Shown in pieces: positions 1-8,559 of a DNA stretch of 64,000 nt. Each line of letters begins with the position of its first letter. Position 1 is the first letter of the stretch. This DNA comes from Gemmobacter aquatilis (lineage in GTDB: Bacteria; Pseudomonadota; Alphaproteobacteria; Rhodobacterales; Rhodobacteraceae). The notes under the pieces are model-generated. The model had not been told where the DNA came from and did no database searches. It saw nothing but the letters and a program-made list of their open reading frames with translations. The stretch covers positions 186,001 to 250,000 of the forward strand of contig NZ_FOCE01000001.1 in the NCBI RefSeq assembly GCF_900110025.1. Reading direction: 5' to 3'. The position numbers and the translations under genes were made by a program.

Positions 1-543
1 TGCCAGACACAGCTTATCATTCAGGGCTATGCGGCGCTTGTCGTGGCGGTGCTGCGCAACCTGTTCCTGATCGGGTCGGGGGCCTGGGCTGTGCTGGCGC
101 TTGCGAACATTGGCACCGAGATCCACATCCGGTCCAAAACGGGCCCGGATCGGGGCATGGATACGCATCTGGCGCGGCTCATCGGCCAGACATTCGGGGT
201 GGTCGGGGTGATCGCGGTCGTTGCCTATGGGCTGGGCACACTTGGTATTCCGACCGCCGGGATTATCACCAGCCTTGGCGTTGGCGGGGTCGGGATTGCC
301 TTTGCAACCCGGGTGACGATGGAAAACCTGTTCGGCGGCTTCGTTCTGCTGATTGACCGGCCGTTCCGGATTGGCGATCGCATCAAGATCACCGCAGGCG
401 AAGGTGTGGTCACCGATATCGGGGCGCGGTCCTGCCGCATCAAGACGCTGGATGGCCATACGCTGACCATCCCGAATGGCGCCCTGTCGGCATCCGCCAT
501 CACCAATATCCGAACCCCGCCATCCGGCCAGCCGGATCAATGA
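1..543 (+). CDS. MscS-family mechanosensitive channel, 3' part only
   Basis: The reading frame is open at the left edge, so the N-terminus lies outside the window. The visible 180 residues contain a pore-lining helix rich in Gly and Ala (ITSLGVGGVGIAFA), then the beta-domain of the MscS fold with the motif LFGGFVLLIDRPFRIGDRI and the conserved turn IPNGAL. These are hallmarks of MscS-type channels of the inner membrane, which open under membrane tension and release solutes on osmotic downshock. The protein stops soon after the beta-domain, so the usual C-terminal alpha/beta cage is missing or very short. Which short-type subfamily it belongs to cannot be told without the N-terminal part. Family assignment is firm; gating role is inferred. 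Confidence 0.85.
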   Translation, partial: CQTQLIIQGYAALVVAVLRNLFLIGSGAWAVLALANIGTEIHIRSKTGPDRGMDTHLARLIGQTFGVVGVIAVVAYGLGTLGIPTAGIITSLGVGGVGIAFATRVTMENLFGGFVLLIDRPFRIGDRIKITAGEGVVTDIGARSCRIKTLDGHTLTIPNGALSASAITNIRTPPSGQPDQ

Positions 544-560
544 TCCGGCGCCCTGACAAG

Positions 561-599
561 GGTGAAACACGGCGGTGAAACACGGCGGTGAAACACGGC
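561..599. repeat. Three perfect tandem copies of a 13-bp unit
   Basis: The unit GGTGAAACACGGC occurs three times without interruption just after the stop codon of the MscS gene. It is too short to code for anything independent and lies in the 161-bp gap between convergent genes. It is probably a replication-slippage product. Confidence 0.9.
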
Positions 600-654
600 G
601 CCCGCAAGCTGACCGTGGGCAGACATATTGTGCGATGCAGGGCCAGAACGACAT

Positions 655-680
655 CGGCCCCGGGCAAGCGCCCGGGGCCG
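655..680. terminator. GC-rich hairpin between convergent genes
   Basis: Ten-base arms CGGCCCCGGG and CCCGGGGCCG enclose a six-base loop. The hairpin lies between the converging MscS and beta-barrel genes. It has no clear T-run on either side, so it is a probable terminator of the GC-rich type rather than a canonical one. Confidence 0.55.
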
Positions 681-704
681 ATCATCCGCAAGATCCGGTT
701 CAGA

Positions 705-1439
705 TCAGAAGTTGTAAGTCGCCCCGACCAGCAGGCCGGACTGGTCCATGGAGAAATCGCGTCCGTCGATTTCACGATTGAACTCCATGTAGCGATAGCC
801 GCCGCGCAGCGTCCAGCGATCGTTCAGGGCATAGCCCACGGTGACGACCCCTTGCCAGGTGGAGTTGCCGCCATCGAAGCCGCCGTAATCGGCAAAGAAG
901 CTTGCGGAAACCTTGTCGGACAGTTTCCCGCTCAGACGGAGGCCGATGACCGGATCGACCCAGCTGTCGCCGTTGCTGAACGCCGTGCCATCCAGCGACC
1001 CACCGATGATGGTGACATCGGAAGTCAGGTCCGCCCAGCGCAGACCGCCCGCAACATCAACGGCAAAGTTGGATTCCTCATATACCCGGTAGGCCGCATA
1101 GGCGCTGATCACCGTCATCTGCGATTCCATCCGGATCTTGTCGGACAGGGGGCCGGGGGTATCGTTGGTCGGGGACAGCTTGAAATACATCGCGTCGGTG
1201 AACAGGCTCAGCTTGTCCTTGCGCGCCTCGAACGTCCCCATCAAGGCAAAATCAAGCTCTTTCAGCGCATCGCTGAAGCTCAGTTCAGCCTCGACCGTTT
1301 CGCCTGACGGCGTTTCGGCGGAAATGCCCGTGTCGGTTGCCCAGATATAGGTAGTAAGGCTGTATTGCCATTCACTGCTTTGCGCGACGGCGGGCGACGC
1401 CAGAGCGGCACATGCAATAGCTGCGAGAATGGTTTTCAT
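705..1439 (-). CDS. Outer-membrane beta-barrel protein
   Basis: The 244-residue protein begins with a clear Sec signal peptide (hydrophobic Ala-rich stretch ending in AVAQ, cleavage near residue 20). It continues with alternating polar/aromatic strands typical of small beta-barrels and ends in an aromatic C-terminal residue (YNF), the usual Bam recognition feature of outer-membrane proteins. Repeated patterns such as GLRLSGKLSDKVSASFFADYGGF and WTLRGGYRYMEF look like adjacent barrel strands. It is transcribed away from the sulfatase gene across a 419-bp gap. A second barrel protein closes the same region at 8560-9480. The solute or function is not visible. Outer-membrane location is well supported; a link with sulfatase function is only positional. 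Confidence 0.75.
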   Translation of the reverse strand: MKTILAAIACAALASPAVAQSSEWQYSLTTYIWATDTGISAETPSGETVEAELSFSDALKELDFALMGTFEARKDKLSLFTDAMYFKLSPTNDTPGPLSDKIRMESQMTVISAYAAYRVYEESNFAVDVAGGLRWADLTSDVTIIGGSLDGTAFSNGDSWVDPVIGLRLSGKLSDKVSASFFADYGGFDGGNSTWQGVVTVGYALNDRWTLRGGYRYMEFNREIDGRDFSMDQSGLLVGATYNF

Positions 1440-1858
1440 TTCTTACCCCATGAGGTGATATTTAAAGTGTTAATCAAGTTTGCGCCACCCGACTGGCGCA
1501 TGCAAGCGGCGATCCTGCCCTGCAATCAAAATGGCAGGGGGTGAGGTCTTCCGACAACATGGACGCCACCGGAATTCGGGGCTTCAAACACAGCGGCAAG
1601 CGACGTTATCGCTGCGCCTGTCAGGGAAACAAAGGAAAACGGCCTGAAAAGCCCCCGTCCAGAATATGTGTATTTCAAATATGTAATTAAGCCAAGCACA
1701 GCATCGCGGCGAATCTGGCACTATGTTACAAAGCCGGGCTGGACATGAGTCTGGCGCCACAGATAAAGTAGAAATAAAGATTTGGTGGCATATGCTTGCC
1801 GGGCGACGGCCTCCCTTCGCGTCGAGGCCGCCGGGTGACGACACAGGGGAGAGACAAG
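1440..1858. other. Divergent intergenic region with no gene
   Basis: This stretch separates the minus-strand barrel gene from the plus-strand sulfatase gene and should hold both promoters. It has a perfect 7-bp inverted repeat, TGCGCCA-N6-TGGCGCA, at 1481-1500, and an AT-rich patch around 1660-1695 that stands out from the GC-rich surroundings. No convincing coding sequence or -35/-10 pair was recognised. Confidence 0.5.
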
Positions 1859-1861
1859 TTG
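1847..1861 (+). promoter_or_regulatory. Ribosome binding site that sets a TTG start
   Basis: GGGGAGAG at 1847-1853 lies five bases before a TTG codon at 1859, ideal spacing. The alternative in-frame ATG at 1796 has no such site and would add 21 residues of low family likeness. The TTG is therefore taken as the start of the sulfatase. Confidence 0.75.
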
Positions 1862-4228
1862 GACAATCGGGACGGAAAGCCGCGTTCTCATCTGCCGATG
1901 CGCAACACGCAGCGGAGCGGGTTGATCACATATGATGCAAAAGACCCCGACAGCAAGTTCCCCCCGATCGAACAGCTGCGCCCGCCAGCGGGGGCGCCCA
2001 ATGTTCTGCTCATCCTTCTGGACGATGCAGGCTTTGGTGCCGCCAGCCCGTTCGGTGGCCCGTGCCAGACGCCCGTTGCCGAGAAGCTTGCCGCCAAGGG
2101 GTTGAAGTTCAACCGCTTTCACACGACGGCGCTTTGCGCGCCGACACGGCAGGCGCTGTTGACCGGGCGCAACCACCATTCTGCCGGCATGGGCTCGATC
2201 ACCGAGCTTGCCACCGGCGCGCCCGGCTATTGCTCGGTGCTGCCGAATTCGATGGCGCCGCTGGCGATGACGCTCAAGCTCAATGGCTATTGCACGGCGC
2301 AGTTCGGCAAATGCCATGAAGTGCCGGTCTGGCAGTCAAGCTCCATCGGGCCGTTCGACGCCTGGCCGACCGGCGGCGGCGGATTTGAGTATTTCTACGG
2401 GTTCATCGGCGGCGAGGCCAACCAGTGGTATCCTTCGATCTATGAGGGCACCCGGCCGGTCGAGATCGACCGGACCCCGGAAGAGGGCTATCACCTGATC
2501 GAGGATATGGCCGACAAGGCCATCCAGTGGATCGGGCAGCAGAAATCCCTGGCATCCGACCGGCCTTTCTTCGTCTATTTCGCCCCCGGTGCGACCCATG
2601 CCCCCCATCATGTGCCGAAAGACTGGGCCGACAAATACAAGGGCAAGTTCGACGGCGGCTGGGACAAGCTGCGCGAAGAAATCTTTGCGCGGCAGAAGAA
2701 ACTGGGCGTGATTCCCGCAGATGCAGAACTGACCGCCCGCCCGGCCGAAATCCCCGCCTTCGACGACATGCCCGAAGCGTTCAAGCCGGTGCTGCGCCGC
2801 CAGATGGAAGTCTATGCGGGCTTCATGGAATATACCGACCATCAGATCGGCCGCATCATTGAGGCCGTTGAAAAACTGGGTCTGATGGAAGACACGCTGA
2901 TCTATTATATCATCGGCGACAACGGGGCCTCGGGCGAAGGGTCGATCAACGGCTGCTTCAACGAGACCAGTTTCTTCAACGGCATCCTGCAGTTCGAGAC
3001 GCCGGAATATCTGATGGAGCGGCTGGACCAGTTCGGCGGGCCGGATTCCTACAACCACTATTCGGTGGGCTGGGCCCATGCGCTGAACACCCCTTACCAG
3101 TGGACGAAGGTCATTGCCTCGCATTTTGGCGGCGTCCGGAACGGAACGATCGTTCACTGGCCGAAAGGGATCGCGGCGCAGGGCGAGATCCGCACGCAAT
3201 TCTCGCATGTGATCGACGTGGCCCCCACGATCCTCGAAGCGGCGGGTCTGCCCCAGCCGGTGTCGGTGAACGGCATCCAGCAAGACCCGATCGAAGGCGT
3301 CTCGATGATCTATGCCTTCAACGAGGCCGCTGCGCCCGAACGTCACGAAACCCAGTATTTCGAGATCATGGGGAATCGCGGCATCTATCACAAGGGCTGG
3401 ACCGCGGTGACGAAACATTCGACGCCCTGGGTCAAGGCCCCCACGCCCGCGCTGGATGATGACGTCTGGGAGCTTTACGATACGAACACGGACTGGAGCC
3501 AGGCCCGCAACCTTGCCAAGGAAATGCCGGAAAAGCTGCACGAGCTGCAACGGCTCTGGCTGATCGAGGCCGCGCGCTACAAGGTGTTGCCGATCGACGA
3601 CCGCACGGTCGAAAAATTCGACCCGGCAATTGCTGGCCGGCCCGTGCTGATCCGCGGCAATACCCAGCTTCTGTTCCCCGGAATGGGGCGACTGTCCGAA
3701 AACACCGCGCTGAACCTGAAGAACAAGTCCCATTCGGTCACGGCAGAGATCGTGGTCCCGGAAGGGGGGGCAGAGGGTGTCATCATTTCGCAGGGGGCCA
3801 ATATCGGCGGCTGGAGCCTGTACTGCAAAGACGGCAAGCTGAAGTATTGCTACAATTTCGGCGGGTTCGAGCGGTTCTATGTCGAGTCGGCAGCGGCGCT
3901 TCCGTCGGGTGAGCATCAGGTCCGCATGGAGTTTGCCTATGATGGCGGCGGGCTTGGCAAGGGCGGCAATGTCATGCTTTTCGTCGATGGCGCGCCGGTT
4001 GGCGAAGGCCGCGTGAATGCAACGCTCGCGATGGTCTTCTCCGCCGATGACGGGCTGGACGTGGGCGAGGACAGCGGGGCGCCGGTCTCCGAGGAGTACG
4101 GCTCCAGGGGGAACCGCTTCACCGGGCGGATCAAGGGCGTGCAACTGGCAATCGCGGAAGGGGCCGTTGCCGAGGACCATCTGGTTTCCCCGGAAGAAGC
4201 GATCCGGGTGGCCATGGCACGCCAGTAA
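1859..4228 (+). CDS. Arylsulfatase, cysteine type
   Basis: The 789-residue sulfatase hydrolyses sulfate esters with a formylglycine made from Cys93. Visible signs are the metal-binding pair Asp55-Asp56 in the VLLILLDDAGFG motif, and Cys93-Ala-Pro-Thr-Arg97 followed by LLTGRN, the CxPxR maturation signature. Further conserved blocks are FGKCHE, APHHVPKDW and GDNGASGEG. From about residue 600 there is a jelly-roll-like C-terminal region (GGWSLYCKDGKLKYCYNFGGFERF, split here only by description) common in large alphaproteobacterial arylsulfatases. No signal peptide or Tat motif is seen at the N-terminus, so it may act in the cytoplasm, as AtsA-type enzymes can. The matching radical SAM maturase lies at 7212. 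The natural sulfate ester is unknown. Confidence 0.93.
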   Translation: MDNRDGKPRSHLPMRNTQRSGLITYDAKDPDSKFPPIEQLRPPAGAPNVLLILLDDAGFGAASPFGGPCQTPVAEKLAAKGLKFNRFHTTALCAPTRQALLTGRNHHSAGMGSITELATGAPGYCSVLPNSMAPLAMTLKLNGYCTAQFGKCHEVPVWQSSSIGPFDAWPTGGGGFEYFYGFIGGEANQWYPSIYEGTRPVEIDRTPEEGYHLIEDMADKAIQWIGQQKSLASDRPFFVYFAPGATHAPHHVPKDWADKYKGKFDGGWDKLREEIFARQKKLGVIPADAELTARPAEIPAFDDMPEAFKPVLRRQMEVYAGFMEYTDHQIGRIIEAVEKLGLMEDTLIYYIIGDNGASGEGSINGCFNETSFFNGILQFETPEYLMERLDQFGGPDSYNHYSVGWAHALNTPYQWTKVIASHFGGVRNGTIVHWPKGIAAQGEIRTQFSHVIDVAPTILEAAGLPQPVSVNGIQQDPIEGVSMIYAFNEAAAPERHETQYFEIMGNRGIYHKGWTAVTKHSTPWVKAPTPALDDDVWELYDTNTDWSQARNLAKEMPEKLHELQRLWLIEAARYKVLPIDDRTVEKFDPAIAGRPVLIRGNTQLLFPGMGRLSENTALNLKNKSHSVTAEIVVPEGGAEGVIISQGANIGGWSLYCKDGKLKYCYNFGGFERFYVESAAALPSGEHQVRMEFAYDGGGLGKGGNVMLFVDGAPVGEGRVNATLAMVFSADDGLDVGEDSGAPVSEEYGSRGNRFTGRIKGVQLAIAEGAVAEDHLVSPEEAIRVAMARQ

Positions 4229-4319
4229 TGCGTGAAGCCTTGAGATGGGGCCCAGGCGCCTCGCTGCATTGGTGACGGGAAGCCATGGCCGGGGCGCGGG
4301 CGTGCTGGGGGAAACTTCG

Positions 4320-5504
4320 ATGACGGCAAATCCTTCGGGTCGGCCACAGGCCGACAAGGACAGCCCCTTTGCGCAGTTCTCGCTTCTGGGCGGGCCGTTT
4401 CATGATTTCGCCACCAAGGCCGCCACCCGCGTCACGGGTGGCGACAGCCTTGTTTTCTTCACCGGGCTGAGCGTTTTTGTGTGGCTGGTCCTCGCCTTGC
4501 TGGCGACGGTTGAAGGCCATGCGGACAAATTCTTCTCTCTGGGAACAACCGCCGTCCACGGGCGGTTCCTTGTGGCCATTCCGTTGATCTTCTGGTGCGA
4601 GAAGCTTCTGGCTCAGGCGACCCGCGACGCCTGCGCGGGGCTGGTGAGCACAGGCGTTGTGACTGGCGAGGCAAAGGCGGCGCTGGACAGCGACGCCACG
4701 AGGCTTGAGCGGATCAGCGACTCGTGGTGGTTGCAATTCGGACTGCTGTTCGCGGTTGTGATCTTCAGCTTTTCCGCCGCGAGCGAGTATTTGCCCGGAG
4801 AATCCGCCGCGAAGTCCAATATGACATCGGTGTCACTTGCCGGGAAATGGTACTGGCTTGTCTGCCTGCCACTGTTCCGCTTTGTCATGGCCCGTATGTT
4901 TTGGCTTCTGGGCATTTGGGTCTATCTGATTTGGCGGCTGTCACGCCAGCCCCTGGCGCTGACCGCCTCTCATCCCGACCGCGCAGGGGGGCTGGGCCTG
5001 CTGGAGGTCGCGCAGGCCCAGCTTGTGGTCTTCGTTCTGGGGATTGCCGCGCTCGACGCCGCCGCCTTGGCAGAAACCTTCCAGCATGTCGCGCCGAACG
5101 AGGCGCAGATCTATGTGCATGTCTTTCTTGTTGCCTTGGTGGGCGTGCTGGTTGTGTGCGGCCCGCTTCTGCTGCTGGTTTCGCCGTTATTTCGCTGCCG
5201 TCGCAGGGGCATGATCGACTTCAGCGCGCTTGCAAACGCGTATTCCGTAAAATTCCAGCAACGATGGATCGGGCCCGCCAAGCCGGATCTCAGCGAATTG
5301 CTCGGCACGGGCGACATCCAGTCGCTCGCCGATCTTGCGACGGGCTATGAGAATGTCAGGACCATGCGGGTTTTGCCGGTGACCAACACCCTGCTGTTTC
5401 TGATCCTATGCGCCGCAGCGGTGCCGCATGCCCCGCTGCTGCTGATGAAATACCCGATGACGGACCTGATTTCAGGCCTGGTCCAGAACATCATCGGGAT
5501 CTGA
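4320..5504 (+). CDS. Multi-pass membrane protein of unknown function
   Basis: The start is the ATG at 4320, preceded by GGGGGAAA at good spacing; the open frame further upstream has no comparable site. The 394-residue product has about six or seven hydrophobic segments: near residues 45-65, 80-97, 145-165, 180-205, 235-255, 265-290 and 360-385. A long middle stretch between the last two is polar. I do not recognise a catalytic or transporter signature. It follows the sulfatase by 91 bp in the same direction and is the first of four membrane proteins between the sulfatase and its maturase. A part in substrate import or sulfate export is possible but is pure inference from position. Confidence 0.7.
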   Translation: MTANPSGRPQADKDSPFAQFSLLGGPFHDFATKAATRVTGGDSLVFFTGLSVFVWLVLALLATVEGHADKFFSLGTTAVHGRFLVAIPLIFWCEKLLAQATRDACAGLVSTGVVTGEAKAALDSDATRLERISDSWWLQFGLLFAVVIFSFSAASEYLPGESAAKSNMTSVSLAGKWYWLVCLPLFRFVMARMFWLLGIWVYLIWRLSRQPLALTASHPDRAGGLGLLEVAQAQLVVFVLGIAALDAAALAETFQHVAPNEAQIYVHVFLVALVGVLVVCGPLLLLVSPLFRCRRRGMIDFSALANAYSVKFQQRWIGPAKPDLSELLGTGDIQSLADLATGYENVRTMRVLPVTNTLLFLILCAAAVPHAPLLLMKYPMTDLISGLVQNIIGI

Positions 5505-5587
5505 CCCCCGGGTGCGCGCGCCCGGGTGATGCAATTGATTTCCAGTCGGGCCTGCGCCAAGGCGGCACGGCACATGAGGACTGTAGG

Positions 5588-5962
5588 ATGGCTGAAATAG
5601 GTACGACAACCCGACTTGCCGTTGGTCGGACCACCATGGCCGCAACCCGCACGCTGATGGCTTGGATCAGGACCGCAATGGCCATGATCAGCTTTGGGTT
5701 CACGATATACAAGGTCATTCAGGGGCTGCAGGACGGCGCCACGCAACTGCCCATTGATCTTCATGCCGCGCGCGCGGGGATGGTGCTGACGGGGCTAGGT
5801 ATCCTGTGCCTCATCGTCGGCAGCCTTGAGTATTACATGGTGCTTCGTCAGGTCAGGGTCATCATGCCGATTCCGTACTGGCGCCACCCGCTGCTGATCG
5901 CAATGCTGCTGATGATGGTCGCCCTGACCATATTCTTCAGCATCATGGCCGGTGTCCTTTGA
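5588..5962 (+). CDS. DUF202/YidH-family small membrane protein
   Basis: The 124-residue protein starts at an ATG preceded by the purine-rich sequence AGGACTGTAGG. It has the DUF202 pattern: a short N-terminal segment with AATRTLMAWIRTAMAMISFGF, the characteristic (L/M)AWxRT motif at the start of the first helix, and two more helices near residues 65-83 and 100-122. The family comprises three-helix inner-membrane proteins of unknown activity. Its stop codon overlaps the start of the next gene, so the two are probably translated together. Confidence 0.8.
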   Translation: MAEIGTTTRLAVGRTTMAATRTLMAWIRTAMAMISFGFTIYKVIQGLQDGATQLPIDLHAARAGMVLTGLGILCLIVGSLEYYMVLRQVRVIMPIPYWRHPLLIAMLLMMVALTIFFSIMAGVL

Positions 5963-6696
5963 CCGGACTTCCGGACGGTCTGGTGACGTGGCTGGCGGTC
6001 AGCCTGATGGCGATGACCTTTGTGCTGGGCCGCAGTATCCATCCGCTGAAGTCGATCCTGCGTGACCGGCGCACATTGGTTTCGTTCGGGTCCGGCATTG
6101 CAGCGGCCTATCTGTTCGTCGGCATGATGCCCGAGCTTGCCGAGGCCATGGTCAAGCTTGACAGCATGGAGGGGGCGGGCGGGCCGTCCGGCCTTGTGGT
6201 CTATGTCGTTGCCCTGCTCGGTTTCGTGGTCTTCTATGGGCTTGACCATTTCACCCGCGCCACCATCGGAGGCCAGGAAGCGAACGGGGAGTCGGAAGCG
6301 CGGGTCTACGGCTATGTGCCCTATATCTGGCTGATGACCTATGTGATGGTTGTCGAGGCCGGAGAGTCGGCCCGGGCGACACTCTGGTACGCCATCGCGA
6401 TGTGCTGCCACTTCCTGACGATCGACCATTCGCTGAGCGAGAAACGGGGCGCGCGCTATGACCGGCGCGGCCGCTACCTGCTGGGCTTGTGCGTCGTTCT
6501 GGGATGGGGCACCGCCCAGATCGTCGAGCTTTCCGCCACGATGACGGCCCTTGCGCTTGGCTTCGTCTCTGGTGCACTGACCGTGAACAGTGTTTTCACC
6601 GAATTGTCGGAAGGGGCGGGCGGGCGGTTCCTTCCCTTCGTGTTGGGCAGCGTGCTGTATGCGGCCCTGTTGTTGGGGGCCGGCCTGATCTCCTGA
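5959..6696 (+). CDS. Polytopic membrane protein of unknown function
   Basis: The 245-residue product starts at a TTG at 5959 that overlaps the stop codon of the DUF202 gene by two bases (TTGA), so translational coupling is likely. About seven hydrophobic helices can be seen. The motif YLFVGMMPELAEAM and a His in GLDHFTRATIGG recall metal-transporter-like (ZIP-fold) membrane proteins, but the match is too weak to call. A His-rich loop after helix 5 (CCHFLTIDHSLSEKRG) might bind metal. It belongs to the putative operon that links the sulfatase with its maturase. Confidence 0.7.
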   Translation: MTGLPDGLVTWLAVSLMAMTFVLGRSIHPLKSILRDRRTLVSFGSGIAAAYLFVGMMPELAEAMVKLDSMEGAGGPSGLVVYVVALLGFVVFYGLDHFTRATIGGQEANGESEARVYGYVPYIWLMTYVMVVEAGESARATLWYAIAMCCHFLTIDHSLSEKRGARYDRRGRYLLGLCVVLGWGTAQIVELSATMTALALGFVSGALTVNSVFTELSEGAGGRFLPFVLGSVLYAALLLGAGLIS

Positions 6697-6755
6697 AAAC
6701 AGGGGGCGGGCGGGAGTGTTATCCTTGTTTTCAATATCCACCAGAGAGGTTGGAC

Positions 6756-7145
6756 ATGCTGGAATTCCTGAGCTTGGTCGGTGACGCGATGGCCGAACGT
6801 GTGAGCGGCCCGATGAGCGTGCGGCTTTATGTTCAACCGCTGATGGCGGCATTTTTTGCCACGCGATCGGGGCTGAAGGACGCGCGGGAAGGCAATCCCC
6901 CCTATTTCTGGAGCCTGTTCTCGGGCAAGGAACATCGCCGCGCGCAACTGCGCGACGGGTGGAAGAATGTCGGCACGGTCTTCATTCTTGCGATGGTTCT
7001 GGATGTCGTTTACCAGATCATCGTGCAGAAAGCCGTCTTCCCGATCGAGGTTGTTGTTGTGGCCTTCATCCTCGCGATTTTGCCTTATCTGTTCCTGCGC
7101 GGCATCGTTACGCGGATCGTCAACCTGTTCACCGGCGCGGCCTGA
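6756..7145 (+). CDS. Small membrane protein of unknown function
   Basis: The ATG at 6756 follows the site AGAGAGG at 6743-6749. The 129-residue product has an amphipathic N-terminal region (residues 15-35) and two strong C-terminal helices, roughly residues 68-88 (FILAMVLDVVYQIIV) and 93-115 (EVVVVAFILAILPYLFLRG). This arrangement is common among conserved alphaproteobacterial hypothetical proteins. It ends 66 bp before the maturase gene and is the fourth membrane protein of this run. Confidence 0.7.
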   Translation: MLEFLSLVGDAMAERVSGPMSVRLYVQPLMAAFFATRSGLKDAREGNPPYFWSLFSGKEHRRAQLRDGWKNVGTVFILAMVLDVVYQIIVQKAVFPIEVVVVAFILAILPYLFLRGIVTRIVNLFTGAA

Positions 7146-7211
7146 ACGCCCGGCAGGAAAATCATGTGCGGCTGATCGAAGCCATGGCGCATCTCGCCCC
7201 GAATTACAGGA

Positions 7212-8489
7212 ATGACCGGAATGTCGATCCCGCAGCTTGACTATCACCTGCTGGCCAAACCCGCCGGCGCGGCCTGCAATCTGGGCTGTCAGTATTGCTT
7301 CTTCCTGTCAAAGGAACAGCTTTATCCTGACGAAAGCTATCTGATGACCGAAGAGATGCAGGAACGGTATATCCGGCAGCTACTCGACTCTTCTGCGGGC
7401 GAAGAGGTGCAGATCACCTGGCAGGGCGGGGAGCCCACCCTGCGCGGGATAGATTTCTTCCGCCGCTCTGTCGAACTGGCCAATCGGTACCGCAAGCCCC
7501 ATCAGCGGATTCTGCACACGATCCAGACCAATGGCACCCTGATCGACGACACCTGGGCCGCCTTCTTCAAGGAAAACGGCTATCTCGTGGGGATCAGCAT
7601 TGATGGCCCGCGCGCGATGCACGATGCCTTCAGGGTTACCAAACGCGGTCAGGGCAGCTTTGACGACGTGATCCGCGGCTGGAACATTCTGCGGCGGCAT
7701 GGCGTGGATGTGAACGTGCTGTGCACCGTACATTCCATGAATGCGGCCTACCCGCAGGAGGTTTACCGCTTCTTCCGCGACGACCTCGGGGCGGAATATA
7801 TCCAGCTTATCCCGATCGTCGAACGCGCGACCCCCGAAACCCTCGACGCCGCGAACAGCGGCTGGGGTGGGTTGCGCGGCAAGGACCGGCCCCTGTACCG
7901 GCAGGAAGGGCAGCTGGTGACGCACCGGACGGTCAGCGGCGATGCCTTTGGCCAGTTTCTGATCGGCATTTTTGACGAATGGATCCGGCAAGATATCGGC
8001 CGGGTTTTCGTCACGACCTTCGATGTTGCGCTGGGAAGCTGGTTTGGCCAGCACAATGCCTGTGTCATCTCGCCGACCTGCGGGCGAGCGCTGGCGCTGG
8101 AACATAATGGCGATGTCTATTCCTGCGATCACTTCGTGGAACCGGACTATCTGCTCGGCAATATTGCCGACACGCCACTGGCGGCTTTGGTCGCCTCCGA
8201 AAAGCAGCGCCGTTTTGGCGATGCCAAGTTCGAGACCTTGCCGAAATACTGCAAGGAATGTCCGGTTCTTTTTGCCTGCTATGGGGAATGTCCGCGCAAC
8301 CGCTTTCTGAAAACGCCGGATGGGGAGGAGAACCTGAACTGGCTGTGTTCAGGCTACAAGGCCTTCTTCACCCATATCTCGCCCTATATGCGCCGGATGG
8401 TGGAGCTGATCCAGAACGGCCAGTTTGCCGATGAAATCATGCCGGAGGTGGACCGCATCCGCCAACAGGTCAGCGAGAACCGCACATAG
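7212..8489 (+). CDS. Anaerobic-type sulfatase-maturating enzyme (radical SAM/SPASM)
   Basis: The 425-residue enzyme oxidises the active-site Cys (or Ser) of a sulfatase to formylglycine without using O2. It has the radical SAM cluster motif Cys22-x3-Cys26-x2-Cys29 (CNLGCQYC), the GGEPT SAM-binding block (WQGGEPTL), and a C-terminal SPASM domain. The SPASM cysteines occur in CVISPTCG, YSCDHF, CKECPVLFACYGECPRNRF and WLCSGY, as expected for two auxiliary Fe4S4 clusters. The nearby sulfatase has a CxPxR site that fits this enzyme. The start is uncertain between the ATGs at 7212 and 7221; neither has a strong ribosome binding site. Function is well supported by domain content and neighbourhood. 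Confidence 0.92.
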   Translation: MTGMSIPQLDYHLLAKPAGAACNLGCQYCFFLSKEQLYPDESYLMTEEMQERYIRQLLDSSAGEEVQITWQGGEPTLRGIDFFRRSVELANRYRKPHQRILHTIQTNGTLIDDTWAAFFKENGYLVGISIDGPRAMHDAFRVTKRGQGSFDDVIRGWNILRRHGVDVNVLCTVHSMNAAYPQEVYRFFRDDLGAEYIQLIPIVERATPETLDAANSGWGGLRGKDRPLYRQEGQLVTHRTVSGDAFGQFLIGIFDEWIRQDIGRVFVTTFDVALGSWFGQHNACVISPTCGRALALEHNGDVYSCDHFVEPDYLLGNIADTPLAALVASEKQRRFGDAKFETLPKYCKECPVLFACYGECPRNRFLKTPDGEENLNWLCSGYKAFFTHISPYMRRMVELIQNGQFADEIMPEVDRIRQQVSENRT

Positions 8490-8492
8490 CCC

Positions 8493-8519
8493 GGCACCGC
8501 CGACCGGGCCGGTGGTGCC
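8493..8519. terminator. Hairpin between convergent maturase and barrel genes
   Basis: GGCACC and GGTGCC form the base of an extended, slightly imperfect GC-rich stem four bases after the maturase stop codon. It could end transcription from both sides. No T-run follows. Confidence 0.45.
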
Positions 8520-8559
8520 ATGTGGGTGTCGTGACCAGCTGGTTTGCGGACCTTCGGCC

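Noticed and set aside
2336-4357. Long minus-strand frame opposite the sulfatase
   Set aside because: It is a shadow of the sulfatase gene, with no ribosome binding site and low-complexity composition.
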